Shown here piece after piece: positions 1 through 7,842 of a DNA stretch of 64,000 bases. Under the pieces are notes generated by a model, which ran no database searches, was not told where the DNA came from, and was given only the letters and a program-made list of their open reading frames with translations. How positions within the stretch are numbered: the stretch's first letter is position 1; every line of letters begins with the position of its first letter. Source of the DNA: Clostridium sp. 26_21 (lineage in GTDB: Bacteria > Bacillota > Clostridia > TANB77 > CAG-508); contig MNRO01000021.1 in NCBI GenBank assembly GCA_001915995.1, forward strand, positions 118,399-182,398, read 5' to 3'. The position numbers and the translations under genes are program-made.

Positions 1-68
1 TCTAATGGACCTTCAAAATTTTCTAATTTTATTGAATATATTTTTCCCATTGTAATTAAATTTTGCAT
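1..68 (-). CDS. scpA: Segregation and condensation protein A, N-terminal fragment (runs off window)
   Basis: Only the first 22 codons lie in the window. They begin at ATG (68-66) eight bases after an AAGGAAGG ribosome-binding site and end with the motif YSIKLENFEGPLD, the hallmark N-terminus of the ScpA kleisin (family consensus FEGPLDLLLHLI). ScpA bridges the SMC heads together with ScpB in chromosome condensation. A second ATG lies six codons in. The gene follows recX by about 43 bases on the same strand, so the two are probably co-transcribed. The assignment rests on a short but distinctive motif; the rest of the gene lies outside the window. Confidence 0.8.
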   Translation of the reverse strand, partial: MQNLITMGKIYSIKLENFEGPL

Positions 69-111
69 TTGTTTTTCCTTCCTTTAAGCTATAACTCTAT
101 CCAAAATTAAT

Positions 112-615
112 TTATTCATATTTGCTTATTGGATATCCTTTTCTAAACAAATATTGATTAATTTTTTCTTCTTCCATATTTTCTGCTTTTTTTCTTCTTA
201 TTTTTTCTATACATTTTTTTTCATATTCTTCAAGTTCTTCTCTATTATCTTCTATATATTTTTCGACTAATTTTTTGTCTAATCCTTTTTCTAGAAGTTT
301 GTATTTTAATTCTCTTATTGATAATATTTTTAACATCATATATTCATTTACTTGTTTTTGAATAAATTGATAATCATCTAAATAATTAGCTTCTTTTAGA
401 TATTCAATTATTTCATCAAGTAATTGTTCATCTATTTCATTTTTGAATTTTTTTCTTACTTCTTGCTCTGTTCTTTTTTTATATGTAATATATTTCATTA
501 TTCTTGTTTTAGCTTTATCTTTTCTTTTTAAATCATCAATTTTAGTAGTTTTTATATCTTCTAAATCTATTGATTTTAGTGATTTAAAATCATCTACATT
601 GTTTATAATTTTCAT
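112..615 (-). CDS. recX: RecX-family regulatory protein
   Basis: The 167-residue product is charged and all-helical. It has the three-helix repeats of RecX: a KAKTRIMKYITYKKRTEQEV segment (about residues 34-53), then EYLKEANYLDDYQF, then a second repeat with SIRELKYKLLEKG and a third near FRKGYPI. RecX binds RecA filaments and modulates recombination and SOS activity. The size is at the short end of Firmicute RecX (often 150-270). The start follows an AAAAGGAG ribosome-binding site. recA itself is not in the window; scpA follows immediately. Confidence 0.82.
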   Translation of the reverse strand: MKIINNVDDFKSLKSIDLEDIKTTKIDDLKRKDKAKTRIMKYITYKKRTEQEVRKKFKNEIDEQLLDEIIEYLKEANYLDDYQFIQKQVNEYMMLKILSIRELKYKLLEKGLDKKLVEKYIEDNREELEEYEKKCIEKIRRKKAENMEEEKINQYLFRKGYPISKYE

Positions 616-709
616 TATGTTTGCTCCTTTTGATTAATTTTATATGATTTTTTATTTTTTTGCAAGATTTTTCAAGTATATTTTGGCTCAATAAATTAAT
701 ACTATAAAT

Positions 710-730
710 AAGGTTTTGTTTTGAAACCTT
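710..730 (+). promoter_or_regulatory. 5'UTR hairpin before the exported Asn-rich gene
   Basis: AAGGTTT (710-716) pairs with AAACCTT (724-730) just downstream of a TATAAA box (703-708) and upstream of the AGAAAGGA ribosome-binding site of the gene at 764. It could stabilise the mRNA or be regulatory. No matching -35 box at normal spacing is obvious. Confidence 0.3.
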
Positions 731-763
731 TAATTGTAATTTTTAGAAAGGAATTTAGACATT

Positions 764-1264
764 ATGAGTAAAAAATTGTTTCTTGCAATTGGTTTGGCTA
801 TAGCAATAATATTTTCTTTTTCTGTTACTTTAAGTTTTGCTACTGAAAATACTATGCAAAATGCTGGCAATGATGTTGTTAATGGTGTAAGAGATGTTGT
901 TGGTGGAGCTGAAAATGCTGTTGAAGATGCTTTAAAAGGTGTTGGAGATGGAATAAATGATATGACTAATATGAACAATAACAACAATAATATAAATACT
1001 AATACAACAAATACTACTGATAATAATGATATTATGACTGGTATTGGTAATGATGCTAATACAGCAGTTAGAAATACTACAGGTTATAATGCTACTAGAA
1101 CAGCAACAGATACAAACACAGCTAATTTCTTAGGTATGAATTCTACTATGTGGACTTGGCTTATAATTGCTGTCTCAGCTGCTGTTATTATTGCTCTAAT
1201 TTGGTATTATGCTTCTTCTAATAATAAAAGAACTAATTACTATGATGATAATAATAATCATTAA
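764..1264 (+). CDS. Exported, C-terminally membrane-anchored Asn-rich protein of unknown function
   Basis: The 166-residue product starts with a signal-peptide-like segment (KK, then a hydrophobic stretch to about residue 24, ending TLSFA). A small alanine/glycine-rich amphipathic part with repeated VxxxVxxxxxAVEDALKGVGDGI spacing follows (about 35-65). A low-complexity Asn/Thr/Asp linker comes next (68-120). The protein ends with one transmembrane helix (WTWLIIAVSAAVIIALIWYYA, split here at its ends, about residues 130-150) and a hydrophilic tail. The layout suggests a surface protein exposed outside with a C-terminal anchor, but it lacks LPXTG. The family is not recognised. It is monocistronic with its own terminator. 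Confidence 0.75.
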   Translation: MSKKLFLAIGLAIAIIFSFSVTLSFATENTMQNAGNDVVNGVRDVVGGAENAVEDALKGVGDGINDMTNMNNNNNNINTNTTNTTDNNDIMTGIGNDANTAVRNTTGYNATRTATDTNTANFLGMNSTMWTWLIIAVSAAVIIALIWYYASSNNKRTNYYDDNNNH

Positions 1265-1280
1265 TCTTTAAATATATGAA

Positions 1281-1313
1281 AAAATACACCTTCAAAAGGA
1301 GGTGCATTTTTTC
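1281..1313. terminator. Intrinsic terminator, probably bidirectional
   Basis: An AAAAT-A-CACCT / AGGTG-C-ATTTT hairpin with one internal mismatch is flanked by A and T runs. It lies between the convergent 764 gene and ddl. Confidence 0.75.
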
Positions 1314-1339
1314 TTCTATAAGGATATATTGGTATAATA

Positions 1340-2350
1340 TCATTTTTTTGTTTTAATTGCATTTTGAATCAATTTATCAAGTAATTCTGAATACCTAATC
1401 CCACTATTTTCAAATAATTTCGGATACATACTTATTGAAGTAAAACCTGGCATTGTATTTATTTCATTTATATAAACTTTATTAGTTACATTCTCCAAAA
1501 AAAAGTCAACTCTAGAAATATTTTTTCCATCTATAACTTTAAAAGCTTTTATTGCAAGTTTTTTTATTTCTTCAATTTTTTCTTTATCAATTTTTGCTGG
1601 TATAATTGTTTGAGAATCTGGTATATTATATTTTGCGTCAAAGCTATAAAATTCTTCAGCAGATTTTATTTCTCCAACTGTTGAAGCTTTTATTTCTCCA
1701 TCATCTAAAATAGCACATTCTATTTCCTTTCCATTAATTCCTTCTTCTATTAAAACTTTTTCATCATATTGTGTAGCATATTCTATTGCTAATTTTAATT
1801 CTTCATTATTAATTACTTTTTTTACTCCAACAGATGAACCTGAATTAGATGGTTTTACAAACATCGGAAATTTCAATTTTTTAGTTATATTTTCTATTTT
1901 TAATTCACTTTCATCAAAGTTTTCATTTATCATATAATATTCTGATTTTCTCTTTCTAATATATATATACTTAGTCTGTGGAATTTTTGCCTTTTCAAAT
2001 AGTATTTTTGTATAAACTTTATCCATTCCGTTTGCAGAAGCTAGAACTCCACAACCTACATAAGGAATTTGAAATAACTCTAACATTCCTTGAATTGTTC
2101 CATCTTCTCCATCTTTTCCATGCAAAACTGGAAATACTACATCTAATTCTTTTAATAACCATATTATATTATAAACTTCTTCTTTTTCTCCATTTTTTAT
2201 TTCAAACCATTTTCCATATTTATTTATATATATTTCATGTATTTCATAATTTTCTTTATTTAAATTTTCTATTATTGATCTAGCAGACATTTTTGAAACA
2301 TCATGCTCTGTTGAAATTCCACCATAAATAACCCCTAATCTAATCATCAT
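1340..2350 (-). CDS. ddl: D-alanine--D-alanine ligase
   Basis: This ATP-grasp enzyme joins two D-Ala for the peptidoglycan stem peptide in the cytoplasm. The N-terminal LGVIYGGISTEHDVS motif is typical of Ddl. PVLHGKDGEDGTIQG (about residues 95-110), FVKPSNSGSSVGV (ATP-binding), EEGINGKEIECAIL and the Mg-site INEINTMPGFTSISMYP near the end are all present. The length (336) is normal. The first possible ATG (2356) directly abuts the AAGAAAGG ribosome-binding site, so the ATG at 2350, six bases downstream, is the better start. A strong sigma-A promoter lies just upstream, so ddl is expressed separately from the preceding PBP gene. Confidence 0.96.
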   Translation of the reverse strand: MMIRLGVIYGGISTEHDVSKMSARSIIENLNKENYEIHEIYINKYGKWFEIKNGEKEEVYNIIWLLKELDVVFPVLHGKDGEDGTIQGMLELFQIPYVGCGVLASANGMDKVYTKILFEKAKIPQTKYIYIRKRKSEYYMINENFDESELKIENITKKLKFPMFVKPSNSGSSVGVKKVINNEELKLAIEYATQYDEKVLIEEGINGKEIECAILDDGEIKASTVGEIKSAEEFYSFDAKYNIPDSQTIIPAKIDKEKIEEIKKLAIKAFKVIDGKNISRVDFFLENVTNKVYINEINTMPGFTSISMYPKLFENSGIRYSELLDKLIQNAIKTKK

Positions 2351-2381
2351 TCTCATCCTTTCTTAATAATATACTTTATTC

Positions 2382-2410
2382 TTTATAACATTATTAAAAA
2401 ATAATGTCAA
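2382..2410 (-). promoter_or_regulatory. Sigma-A promoter for ddl
   Basis: On the minus strand TTGACA (2410-2405) is separated by 17 bases from TATAAA (2387-2382). It lies between the PBP stop codon and ddl, and its AT-rich dyad may also weakly terminate the PBP transcript. Confidence 0.75.
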
Positions 2411-2411
2411 A

Positions 2412-4178
2412 TTATTTTAATGTATCTAAATATGGTAACACCTCACTTAAAATTTTTCCACCAACAGGTGCAGCTACCCCACCCCCTTGATGTCCTCCTT
2501 CTCCTGTTGGATTATATAAAGTTATTAAGAGTACAATTTCAGGATCGTCTGTATTTGCAACTCCACAAAATGATGTAACATATTTTCCTGTATTAACTCC
2601 ATCTTCTGATGTTCCTGTTTTTCCTCCAACTTTATATCCTTCAACTTTAGCATTTTTTCCCGTTCCTTCTGATACAACACTATTCATCATGCTCAAAACT
2701 TTTTCTGCATTTTCTTTTGATATTATTTGCTCTCCTGTTTCTATTGGCATATCCGTTTTTTCACCTGTTTCACTATTTATAATACTTTTTACTATTCTTG
2801 GTTTTATATATGTTCCCTTATTGGCAATACTTGAAACTGCTGTTATCATTTGTAATGGTGTTATTTCAAATCTTTGCCCAAAACTAATTGTTGCCAATTC
2901 TACAGGGCCTGCTTTTTCTTCTTTTATGAATATACTATTTGCTTCTCCTGGTAATTTTATTCCTGTTTTATTAAACAATCCGAATTTTCTTAAATATTCA
3001 TAGTATTTTGTTACACCTATTTTTTGTCCTAATCCTATAAATACTGGGTTACAAGAATTCATTAATGCTAATCTTAAACTTTCTGCCCCATGTGGTCTAT
3101 AATATCTCCAACATTTTATTCTTACTCCTGCAACTTCTATTCCTCCTGTACAACAAAATTGCCCTTGCCTATCTATATCTGTTACTATTCCTTCTTCCAA
3201 AGCTGCAGATGATGTTATTGTTTTAAATACTGAACCAGGCTCGTATGTATCTGATATTGCTTTATTTCTCCACATCTTTTGCATTGCTTTTGTTTTCCCT
3301 TGTGAATCTAAACTTTCCCATTCTGTTTTTTGTTCAGTAGTATGTGGTTCATATGGACTATTTAAATCATATGCTGGATATGTTGCCATAGCTAAAATAT
3401 CTCCATTTTTAGGATTCATTGCAATAATACTTCCTCCATCTGTACATACATTGTCAATACATGCTTCTTCAAGATATTTTTCTATAATTGATTGTATAGT
3501 CATATCTATTGTTAATATTAAACTATTTCCATCTATTGAGTTAACATATTCTTCACTTCCAAGGCTCTCACCAGCTCCATTTGTTTGTCTTTCTATTCTT
3601 CCATTTTTTCCTTTTAATTCATCATCATATTTAGCTTCAACACCATCTAATCCTTGATTATCACTTCCACAAAATCCTATTACTTGTGCAGCTAAATCTC
3701 CATACGGATAATATCTTTTCGAATCTTCATCTATATTTATTCCTGTTGTTATTTGATTATCATTCATCCATTTTCTTAACTCATCTGTTTTACTTTTTTC
3801 TACTTGTTTTACTATTGTTTCTATAGAACTTCTTTTATTTACTTTTTTTAAAACCTTATCATAATCTAATTCAAATATATCACTTATTGCCTTGGCTACT
3901 TTTTCTTTGTTTTCTTTTTTTATATTTCCTGGATTAATTGTCACTGCTTCTACACTTGAACTTATTGCTAATATATATTTTTCTGTTGCATCATATATTG
4001 TTCCTCTTTTAGCCGTTATTTTTCTACTTTGTGATTGTTGACTTATTGCTTTATTATTCAATTCTGCTCCCAAAACTAATTGAATATATCCTAGTCTTAT
4101 TGTCAATAATAATATTATAACTATTACAACAAATAAACCATTTCTCATTTTCTTTTTACTTGATAATGATATTGGCAT
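2412..4178 (-). CDS. Class B penicillin-binding protein, SpoVD/FtsI type transpeptidase
   Basis: The 588-residue protein has one N-terminal membrane anchor (about 14-36), a PBP dimerisation domain (AKRGTIYD near 57; GLDGVEAKYDDELKGKNG near 180) and a transpeptidase domain. The transpeptidase has the active-site SVFK tetrad in EPGSVFK (about 316), SCN (about 376) and KTGT (about 521). It cross-links septal or spore-cortex peptidoglycan outside the membrane. There is no C-terminal PASTA domain, unlike B. subtilis SpoVD. The gene is not in a dcw cluster; it sits beside ddl, which makes the stem peptide substrate. FtsI and SpoVD cannot be separated from sequence alone. The ribosome-binding site is AGAGGTG. 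Confidence 0.93.
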   Translation of the reverse strand: MPISLSSKKKMRNGLFVVIVIILLLTIRLGYIQLVLGAELNNKAISQQSQSRKITAKRGTIYDATEKYILAISSSVEAVTINPGNIKKENKEKVAKAISDIFELDYDKVLKKVNKRSSIETIVKQVEKSKTDELRKWMNDNQITTGINIDEDSKRYYPYGDLAAQVIGFCGSDNQGLDGVEAKYDDELKGKNGRIERQTNGAGESLGSEEYVNSIDGNSLILTIDMTIQSIIEKYLEEACIDNVCTDGGSIIAMNPKNGDILAMATYPAYDLNSPYEPHTTEQKTEWESLDSQGKTKAMQKMWRNKAISDTYEPGSVFKTITSSAALEEGIVTDIDRQGQFCCTGGIEVAGVRIKCWRYYRPHGAESLRLALMNSCNPVFIGLGQKIGVTKYYEYLRKFGLFNKTGIKLPGEANSIFIKEEKAGPVELATISFGQRFEITPLQMITAVSSIANKGTYIKPRIVKSIINSETGEKTDMPIETGEQIISKENAEKVLSMMNSVVSEGTGKNAKVEGYKVGGKTGTSEDGVNTGKYVTSFCGVANTDDPEIVLLITLYNPTGEGGHQGGGVAAPVGGKILSEVLPYLDTLK

Positions 4179-4211
4179 AAAATCACCTCTTTTGATTTTA
4201 TGCTTGTAAAT

Positions 4212-4244
4212 AAAAAAAAATTCCTAGGAAATTTTTCCTAGGAA
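4212..4244 (-). terminator. Strong terminator of the RelA/SpoT-domain gene
   Basis: A perfect 11-bp stem (TTCCTAGGAAA 4221-4231 with 4234-4244) is followed on the minus strand by a run of nine T. It lies directly after the stop of the gene at 4253 and before the PBP gene. Confidence 0.9.
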
Positions 4245-4252
4245 TTAAAGGA

Positions 4253-5245
4253 TTATTTAAAACTTTGTGAAAGATGACGAATTTCAAAAACATCAGGTTG
4301 AGATGCTCCAATTCTGTCTTCTTTTTCAGAATTTCCAGAAAAGCCACTGATATGAAGCTGTGTAAAATCATTGATTCTAAAAGCTTCATTTATCAGTAAA
4401 TCAATATCTGTTAATTCTTCTGTTGCATGTCCTCCTGTCTTTTTATAAACATCATGACTTGCCTTTCCGTTTTCAGCCTCTTCCTCCATTTTCTGAGACT
4501 TAAGTTGAATTTCAATTTGTGCACCAGGAATATTGGTTGAATATGCTGTTATTGACAAAGTAAATTGCAATGCTTTATATCCATTTTCCTTAGGATGATG
4601 GATATAATCTTTTACTTTCGACTCATCAATAAAAAATGGTGTATTCATAATTTCTGCAACAACCTTTTTATCAGCCTCCATTATTTCTTGATTGTCATCT
4701 ACCCATTTTTTAAACTCTTTTGCCATCTTTATGTTTCGAATAACCAAAACATTATTAATGGTGTCATAGATATGCTCGATTGTTTCTTCAATTTCTTCTT
4801 CTGAAGCATCATTAAAGATGATTCCTTTAATTCCAAAACGGTCTCGAATACTTGTTGAGAGATTCATATTTGCTTTGCGCAAAATTTTTGTGAGTTCACT
4901 TTCAAACGACTTGCATCTCGCAATCAGTTCAATACAAGTTGTTTTCCCATCAATAGAATTCATCCACAAAATGAGATACATTATTGTTTTCAACAAGTAA
5001 CTCGTTTCGTTTTTCATCTTAATGGTCATTTTCCGATAGTTGATGCAACCTCTAAGACCATCAAGAAAAAGATAAAACTGTTTCGAATCTTCTTCCCCCA
5101 CCTCAATTTCAGTCAACAAATCATACTCTTTTTGTGCCCAACTCAAAATATCGTTTGATTGCTGGGCTGCTAAAAAATGAGTTTCCTTGAGTTTAACTAT
5201 TGTCTCTTTAGATAATGGTGAATATTTTTCTGCGTTCCGTATCAT
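4253..5245 (-). CDS. RelA/SpoT-domain protein (possible stand-alone alarmone synthetase)
   Basis: The product (330 residues from ATG 5245) carries RelA/SpoT synthetase motifs. These are RDRFGIKGI (about 138-146 counting from the upstream ATG; the Asp aligns with the catalytic DLIxIR Asp), KDYIHHPKENGYKALQ (215-230) and QIEIQLKSQKMEEEAENG (247-263, with the catalytic EIQ Glu), then ASHDVYKK. There is no HD hydrolase, TGS or ACT domain, so it resembles small alarmone synthetases that transfer pyrophosphate to a nucleotide. Deviations are GIKG for GIRI and GYKALQ for GYxSLH, and no clear upstream ATP-binding Arg/Lys-Ser motif, so activity and substrate are uncertain. The N-terminal ~130 residues are helical and unrecognised. 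Base composition is less AT-rich than the neighbours, suggesting transfer. The ATG at 5254 abuts the AGAAAGG site, so 5245 is preferred. Confidence 0.75.
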   Translation of the reverse strand: MIRNAEKYSPLSKETIVKLKETHFLAAQQSNDILSWAQKEYDLLTEIEVGEEDSKQFYLFLDGLRGCINYRKMTIKMKNETSYLLKTIMYLILWMNSIDGKTTCIELIARCKSFESELTKILRKANMNLSTSIRDRFGIKGIIFNDASEEEIEETIEHIYDTINNVLVIRNIKMAKEFKKWVDDNQEIMEADKKVVAEIMNTPFFIDESKVKDYIHHPKENGYKALQFTLSITAYSTNIPGAQIEIQLKSQKMEEEAENGKASHDVYKKTGGHATEELTDIDLLINEAFRINDFTQLHISGFSGNSEKEDRIGASQPDVFEIRHLSQSFK

Positions 5246-5262
5246 GACTTTCATCCTTTCTA

Positions 5263-5290
5263 TTTACGCATTTTACGCAATTATGTAAAT
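5263..5290. promoter_or_regulatory. Operator-like repeats over the RelA/SpoT-gene promoter region
   Basis: TTTACGCA occurs at 5263-5270 and again at 5272-5279 (9-bp period), followed by an inverted partial copy TTATGTAAA (5281-5289). The array lies between a minus-strand extended -10 (TGGTATAAT, 5302-5294) and the ribosome-binding site of the gene at 5245, so a bound repressor would block early transcription. Confidence 0.5.
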
Positions 5291-5337
5291 ATTATACCAT
5301 AAATTCTAAAAAAAGTATAGCATTTACTTCTAAAAAG

Positions 5338-5346
5338 TGATATAAT
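5338..5346 (+). promoter_or_regulatory. Extended -10 promoter for the CobW-type gene
   Basis: TGA-TATAAT (5338-5346) gives an extended -10 box 45 bases upstream of the ATG. No good -35 hexamer is visible. Confidence 0.55.
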
Positions 5347-5390
5347 TCAAGCGAAATATAATGGTTTAAGCCAAAAAGGAGGAATTTTAA

Positions 5391-6512
5391 ATGAAAACTG
5401 TGCCAATTACATTATTAACAGGATACTTAGGAGCTGGAAAAACAACTCTTATAAATCATATTTTAAATAATCAAGATGGTTACAAAGTTGCTGTAATTGT
5501 TAATGATATTGGAGAAGTAAATATAGATGCATCTTTAATAGGAAAAGGTGGTATTGTTACTGAAACAAATGATAGCCTTGTTCCTTTACAAAATGGTTGT
5601 ATATGTTGTACTTTAAAAGTTGATTTAATGCAACAAATTGTCGATTTGGTAAAAACAGGAAATTTTGATTATATATTAATAGAAGCTAGTGGAATTTGTG
5701 AACCTATTCCAATTGCTCAAACAATAACTGTTTTACAAGATTCTACAAAACAATATGGATTACCTAAAATTTGCAGATTAGATAATGTTGTTTCTGTTGT
5801 TGATGCTTTAAGATTAAGAGATGAATTCAATTGTGGTGAAGAACTTGAAAAAGAAGAAATTGATGATGAAGATATTGAAAATTTATTAATTCAGCAAATT
5901 GAATTCTGTAATACTTTGATTTTAAACAAAGTTGATGAACTTTCTAAAGATGAACTTGCAAAAGTTAAAGCTGTTGTAAAAAAATTACAACCAAGTGCAA
6001 AAATAATAGAAACAAATTATTCAGATGTTGATTTTAGAGAAATTATGGATACAAAAGCTTTTGATTTCGAAAAAGCTTCACTTTCAGCTGGTTGGGCTCA
6101 AGAATTAGATAAAACTGAGGAAGAAGCTGAAGAAGGTGAAACAGAAGAATATGGAATTGGAACTTTTGTATATTATAGAAGAAAACCTTTAGTTGAATCA
6201 AAATTCCATAACTTTGTTAATTCCTTACCAAGAAATATAATTAGATGTAAAGGTATTGTTTGGTTTGAGAATGATGACGAAATGTCATATGTTTTTGAAC
6301 AAGCTGGAAAACAAACTGGAGTTTATGAAGCTGGCGAATGGATTGCTACTTTCCCATTAAAAGATCAACAAGCATTTAGAAAAGCTAATTCTGATTTAGA
6401 AAGAGACTGGGATGAAGAAGTTGGAGATAGAATGGTTAAACTTGTTTTCATCGGTCAAAAAATGAATAAAAAAGCAATTTGTGAAGAACTTGATAAATGT
6501 TTAGCAAAATAA
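5391..6512 (+). CDS. CobW/COG0523-family G3E GTPase (probable metallochaperone)
   Basis: The 373-residue product has a Walker A GYLGAGKTT (residues 11-19), the metal-binding CxCC motif as NGCICC (C70, C72, C73), an EASGICEP switch segment (about 100) and an NKVDEL guanine-specificity motif (about 183-188). An acidic linker (about 238-250) is followed by a CobW C-terminal domain ending near EELDKCLAK. COG0523 proteins deliver zinc or other metals to enzymes, or serve nitrile hydratase and cobalamin synthesis; no such target lies next to it. No Zur-like site was recognised, so the metal is unknown. The GGAGG ribosome-binding site is at normal distance. It is a single-gene unit with promoter and terminator. 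Confidence 0.9.
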   Translation: MKTVPITLLTGYLGAGKTTLINHILNNQDGYKVAVIVNDIGEVNIDASLIGKGGIVTETNDSLVPLQNGCICCTLKVDLMQQIVDLVKTGNFDYILIEASGICEPIPIAQTITVLQDSTKQYGLPKICRLDNVVSVVDALRLRDEFNCGEELEKEEIDDEDIENLLIQQIEFCNTLILNKVDELSKDELAKVKAVVKKLQPSAKIIETNYSDVDFREIMDTKAFDFEKASLSAGWAQELDKTEEEAEEGETEEYGIGTFVYYRRKPLVESKFHNFVNSLPRNIIRCKGIVWFENDDEMSYVFEQAGKQTGVYEAGEWIATFPLKDQQAFRKANSDLERDWDEEVGDRMVKLVFIGQKMNKKAICEELDKCLAK

Positions 6513-6523
6513 TTTAATATAAG

Positions 6524-6553
6524 AAGTCACTTTAAATTAAAGTGACTTTTTTT
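6524..6553 (+). terminator. Terminator of the CobW-type gene
   Basis: An 11-bp perfect stem (6524-6534 with 6538-6548) is followed by a T run. Confidence 0.9.
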
Positions 6554-6555
6554 AT

Positions 6556-6582
6556 AAAAAAATCGCCTATCTGGCGATTTTT
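6556..6582 (-). terminator. Terminator of the HD-protein/cmk operon
   Basis: AAAAATCGCC (6558-6567) pairs with GGCGATTTTT (6573-6582); on the minus strand the stem ends in T residues. It lies directly after the stop of the gene at 6585. Confidence 0.8.
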
Positions 6583-6584
6583 AA

Positions 6585-7139
6585 TTATGTATTAAAGAAA
6601 TATGTTGCTTCCAAATCAGCTTCAAACATAAGCAATGCTAAAGGATATTTAGTGTATGCTAATCCTATTGTTCCATATTGTTCTTTTGGCTCTGTAAATC
6701 CCATATGCCAACGAATTGCATACTTTTCTTCACTTGTTAATTTCATATATTCTGTTATCATCATAACAGATTTTTCACCATGTCCATATGGTATAGTATC
6801 TTCAACTGTATAATATGGTACCTTTTCCCATACTCCTAAAGCATTTTTTGCATTTCTATAATCTATTTTATAAAAATTAGCTTTACACAAATCATGTAAT
6901 AATGGTACTATTATTAAAGTTTCTGGTGGTGTATTTAATGCAATTGGAGCATTTTTTACTTTTTCTTGCAATATTTCATATACTTTCATGCTATGTTCTA
7001 CAAGTCCACCAGCATGATCACCATGAAATCTTGTGCTTGCAGGTGCTGTAAAAAAATCTGTACTTTCAATAAATCTTATTAACTCATCAATTCCTTCTCT
7101 TTTTACACTTTTTAATAAATTTAAAAATTCTTCTTTCAT
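6585..7139 (-). CDS. HD-domain phosphohydrolase-like protein
   Basis: The 184-residue product has HD-domain features: FHGDHAGGLVEHSMKVYE (about 38-55) with the first metal His, LLHDLCKANFYK (about 80-91) with the paired His-Asp, and a late YGHGEKSV and WHMGF. Such proteins hydrolyse phosphomonoesters or phosphodiesters of nucleotides, often in nucleic-acid metabolism. It resembles the stand-alone HD proteins common in clostridia and phages. It is downstream of cmk by 15 bases on the same strand, so an operon is likely and a nucleotide link is plausible but unproven. Substrate unknown. Confidence 0.75.
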   Translation of the reverse strand: MKEEFLNLLKSVKREGIDELIRFIESTDFFTAPASTRFHGDHAGGLVEHSMKVYEILQEKVKNAPIALNTPPETLIIVPLLHDLCKANFYKIDYRNAKNALGVWEKVPYYTVEDTIPYGHGEKSVMMITEYMKLTSEEKYAIRWHMGFTEPKEQYGTIGLAYTKYPLALLMFEADLEATYFFNT

Positions 7140-7154
7140 GCTATAACTCCTATT

Positions 7155-7823
7155 CTATTTTCTTTTTTCACTTATTATTTTTTCTATGCTTGCTACAACT
7201 TCATCAATTGTCATGTTGCTTGAATCAACATATATTGCATCATCTGCTTTTTTTAATGGTGCTATTTCTCTTGTACTATCAATAAAATCTCTATTTTTTA
7301 CACTTTCAAGTATTTCTTCATATGGCATTTCAATTCCATTTTCTTTATTTTGTAAATATCTTCTTCTAGCTCTTTCTTCTGGTGTTGCATCTAAATAAAT
7401 TTTTACATTAGCATTTGGAAATACATTTGTTCCAATATCTCTTCCTTCCATTATAACATCTATTGTTTCTGCCATTTCTCTTTGAAGTTTGGCTAGTCTT
7501 TCTCTTACTATTTTTATTGTTGAAACTGGTGATACATTTTCATTAACAGGTTTTGTTCTGATTTCTAATGATACATCTTTACCATTTAAATATACTTTTT
7601 GAACACCATCTATTTTTCTAAATTCTATTTTTATTTCATCTAAAAGTTTTGATATTTTTTCAAAATCATCTAATGCTATATTTTTATTTAACATTGCAAG
7701 TGTAACGCTTCTGTACATTGCTCCTGTATCTATACTTGTTAAATTCATTTCTTTTGCTATTTTTTTTGTTATTGTTCCTTTTCCACTTCCGGCAGGTCCA
7801 TCAACTGCAACTACAAATCCCAT
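7155..7823 (-). CDS. cmk: Cytidylate kinase
   Basis: Cmk phosphorylates CMP and dCMP to the diphosphates. The P-loop motif VAVDGPAGSGKGT (about residues 4-16), the CMP-binding IDTGAMYRS, the EGRDIGTNVFP motif and the RARRRYLQ lid are all present. The length of 222 is typical. An in-frame ATG at 7835 would overlap the GGAGG ribosome-binding site, so the ATG at 7823 is the start. In B. subtilis cmk precedes rpsA-like ypfD; here it is followed by an HD protein instead. The upstream NAGPA gene is only about 20 bases away, consistent with co-transcription. Confidence 0.96.
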   Translation of the reverse strand: MGFVVAVDGPAGSGKGTITKKIAKEMNLTSIDTGAMYRSVTLAMLNKNIALDDFEKISKLLDEIKIEFRKIDGVQKVYLNGKDVSLEIRTKPVNENVSPVSTIKIVRERLAKLQREMAETIDVIMEGRDIGTNVFPNANVKIYLDATPEERARRRYLQNKENGIEMPYEEILESVKNRDFIDSTREIAPLKKADDAIYVDSSNMTIDEVVASIEKIISEKRK

Positions 7824-7842
7824 TATATCCTCCATTTTTTAT

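Noticed and set aside
3451..3657. Plus-strand frame within the PBP gene
   Set aside because: Ser/Pro/Phe-rich shadow with no ribosome-binding site.
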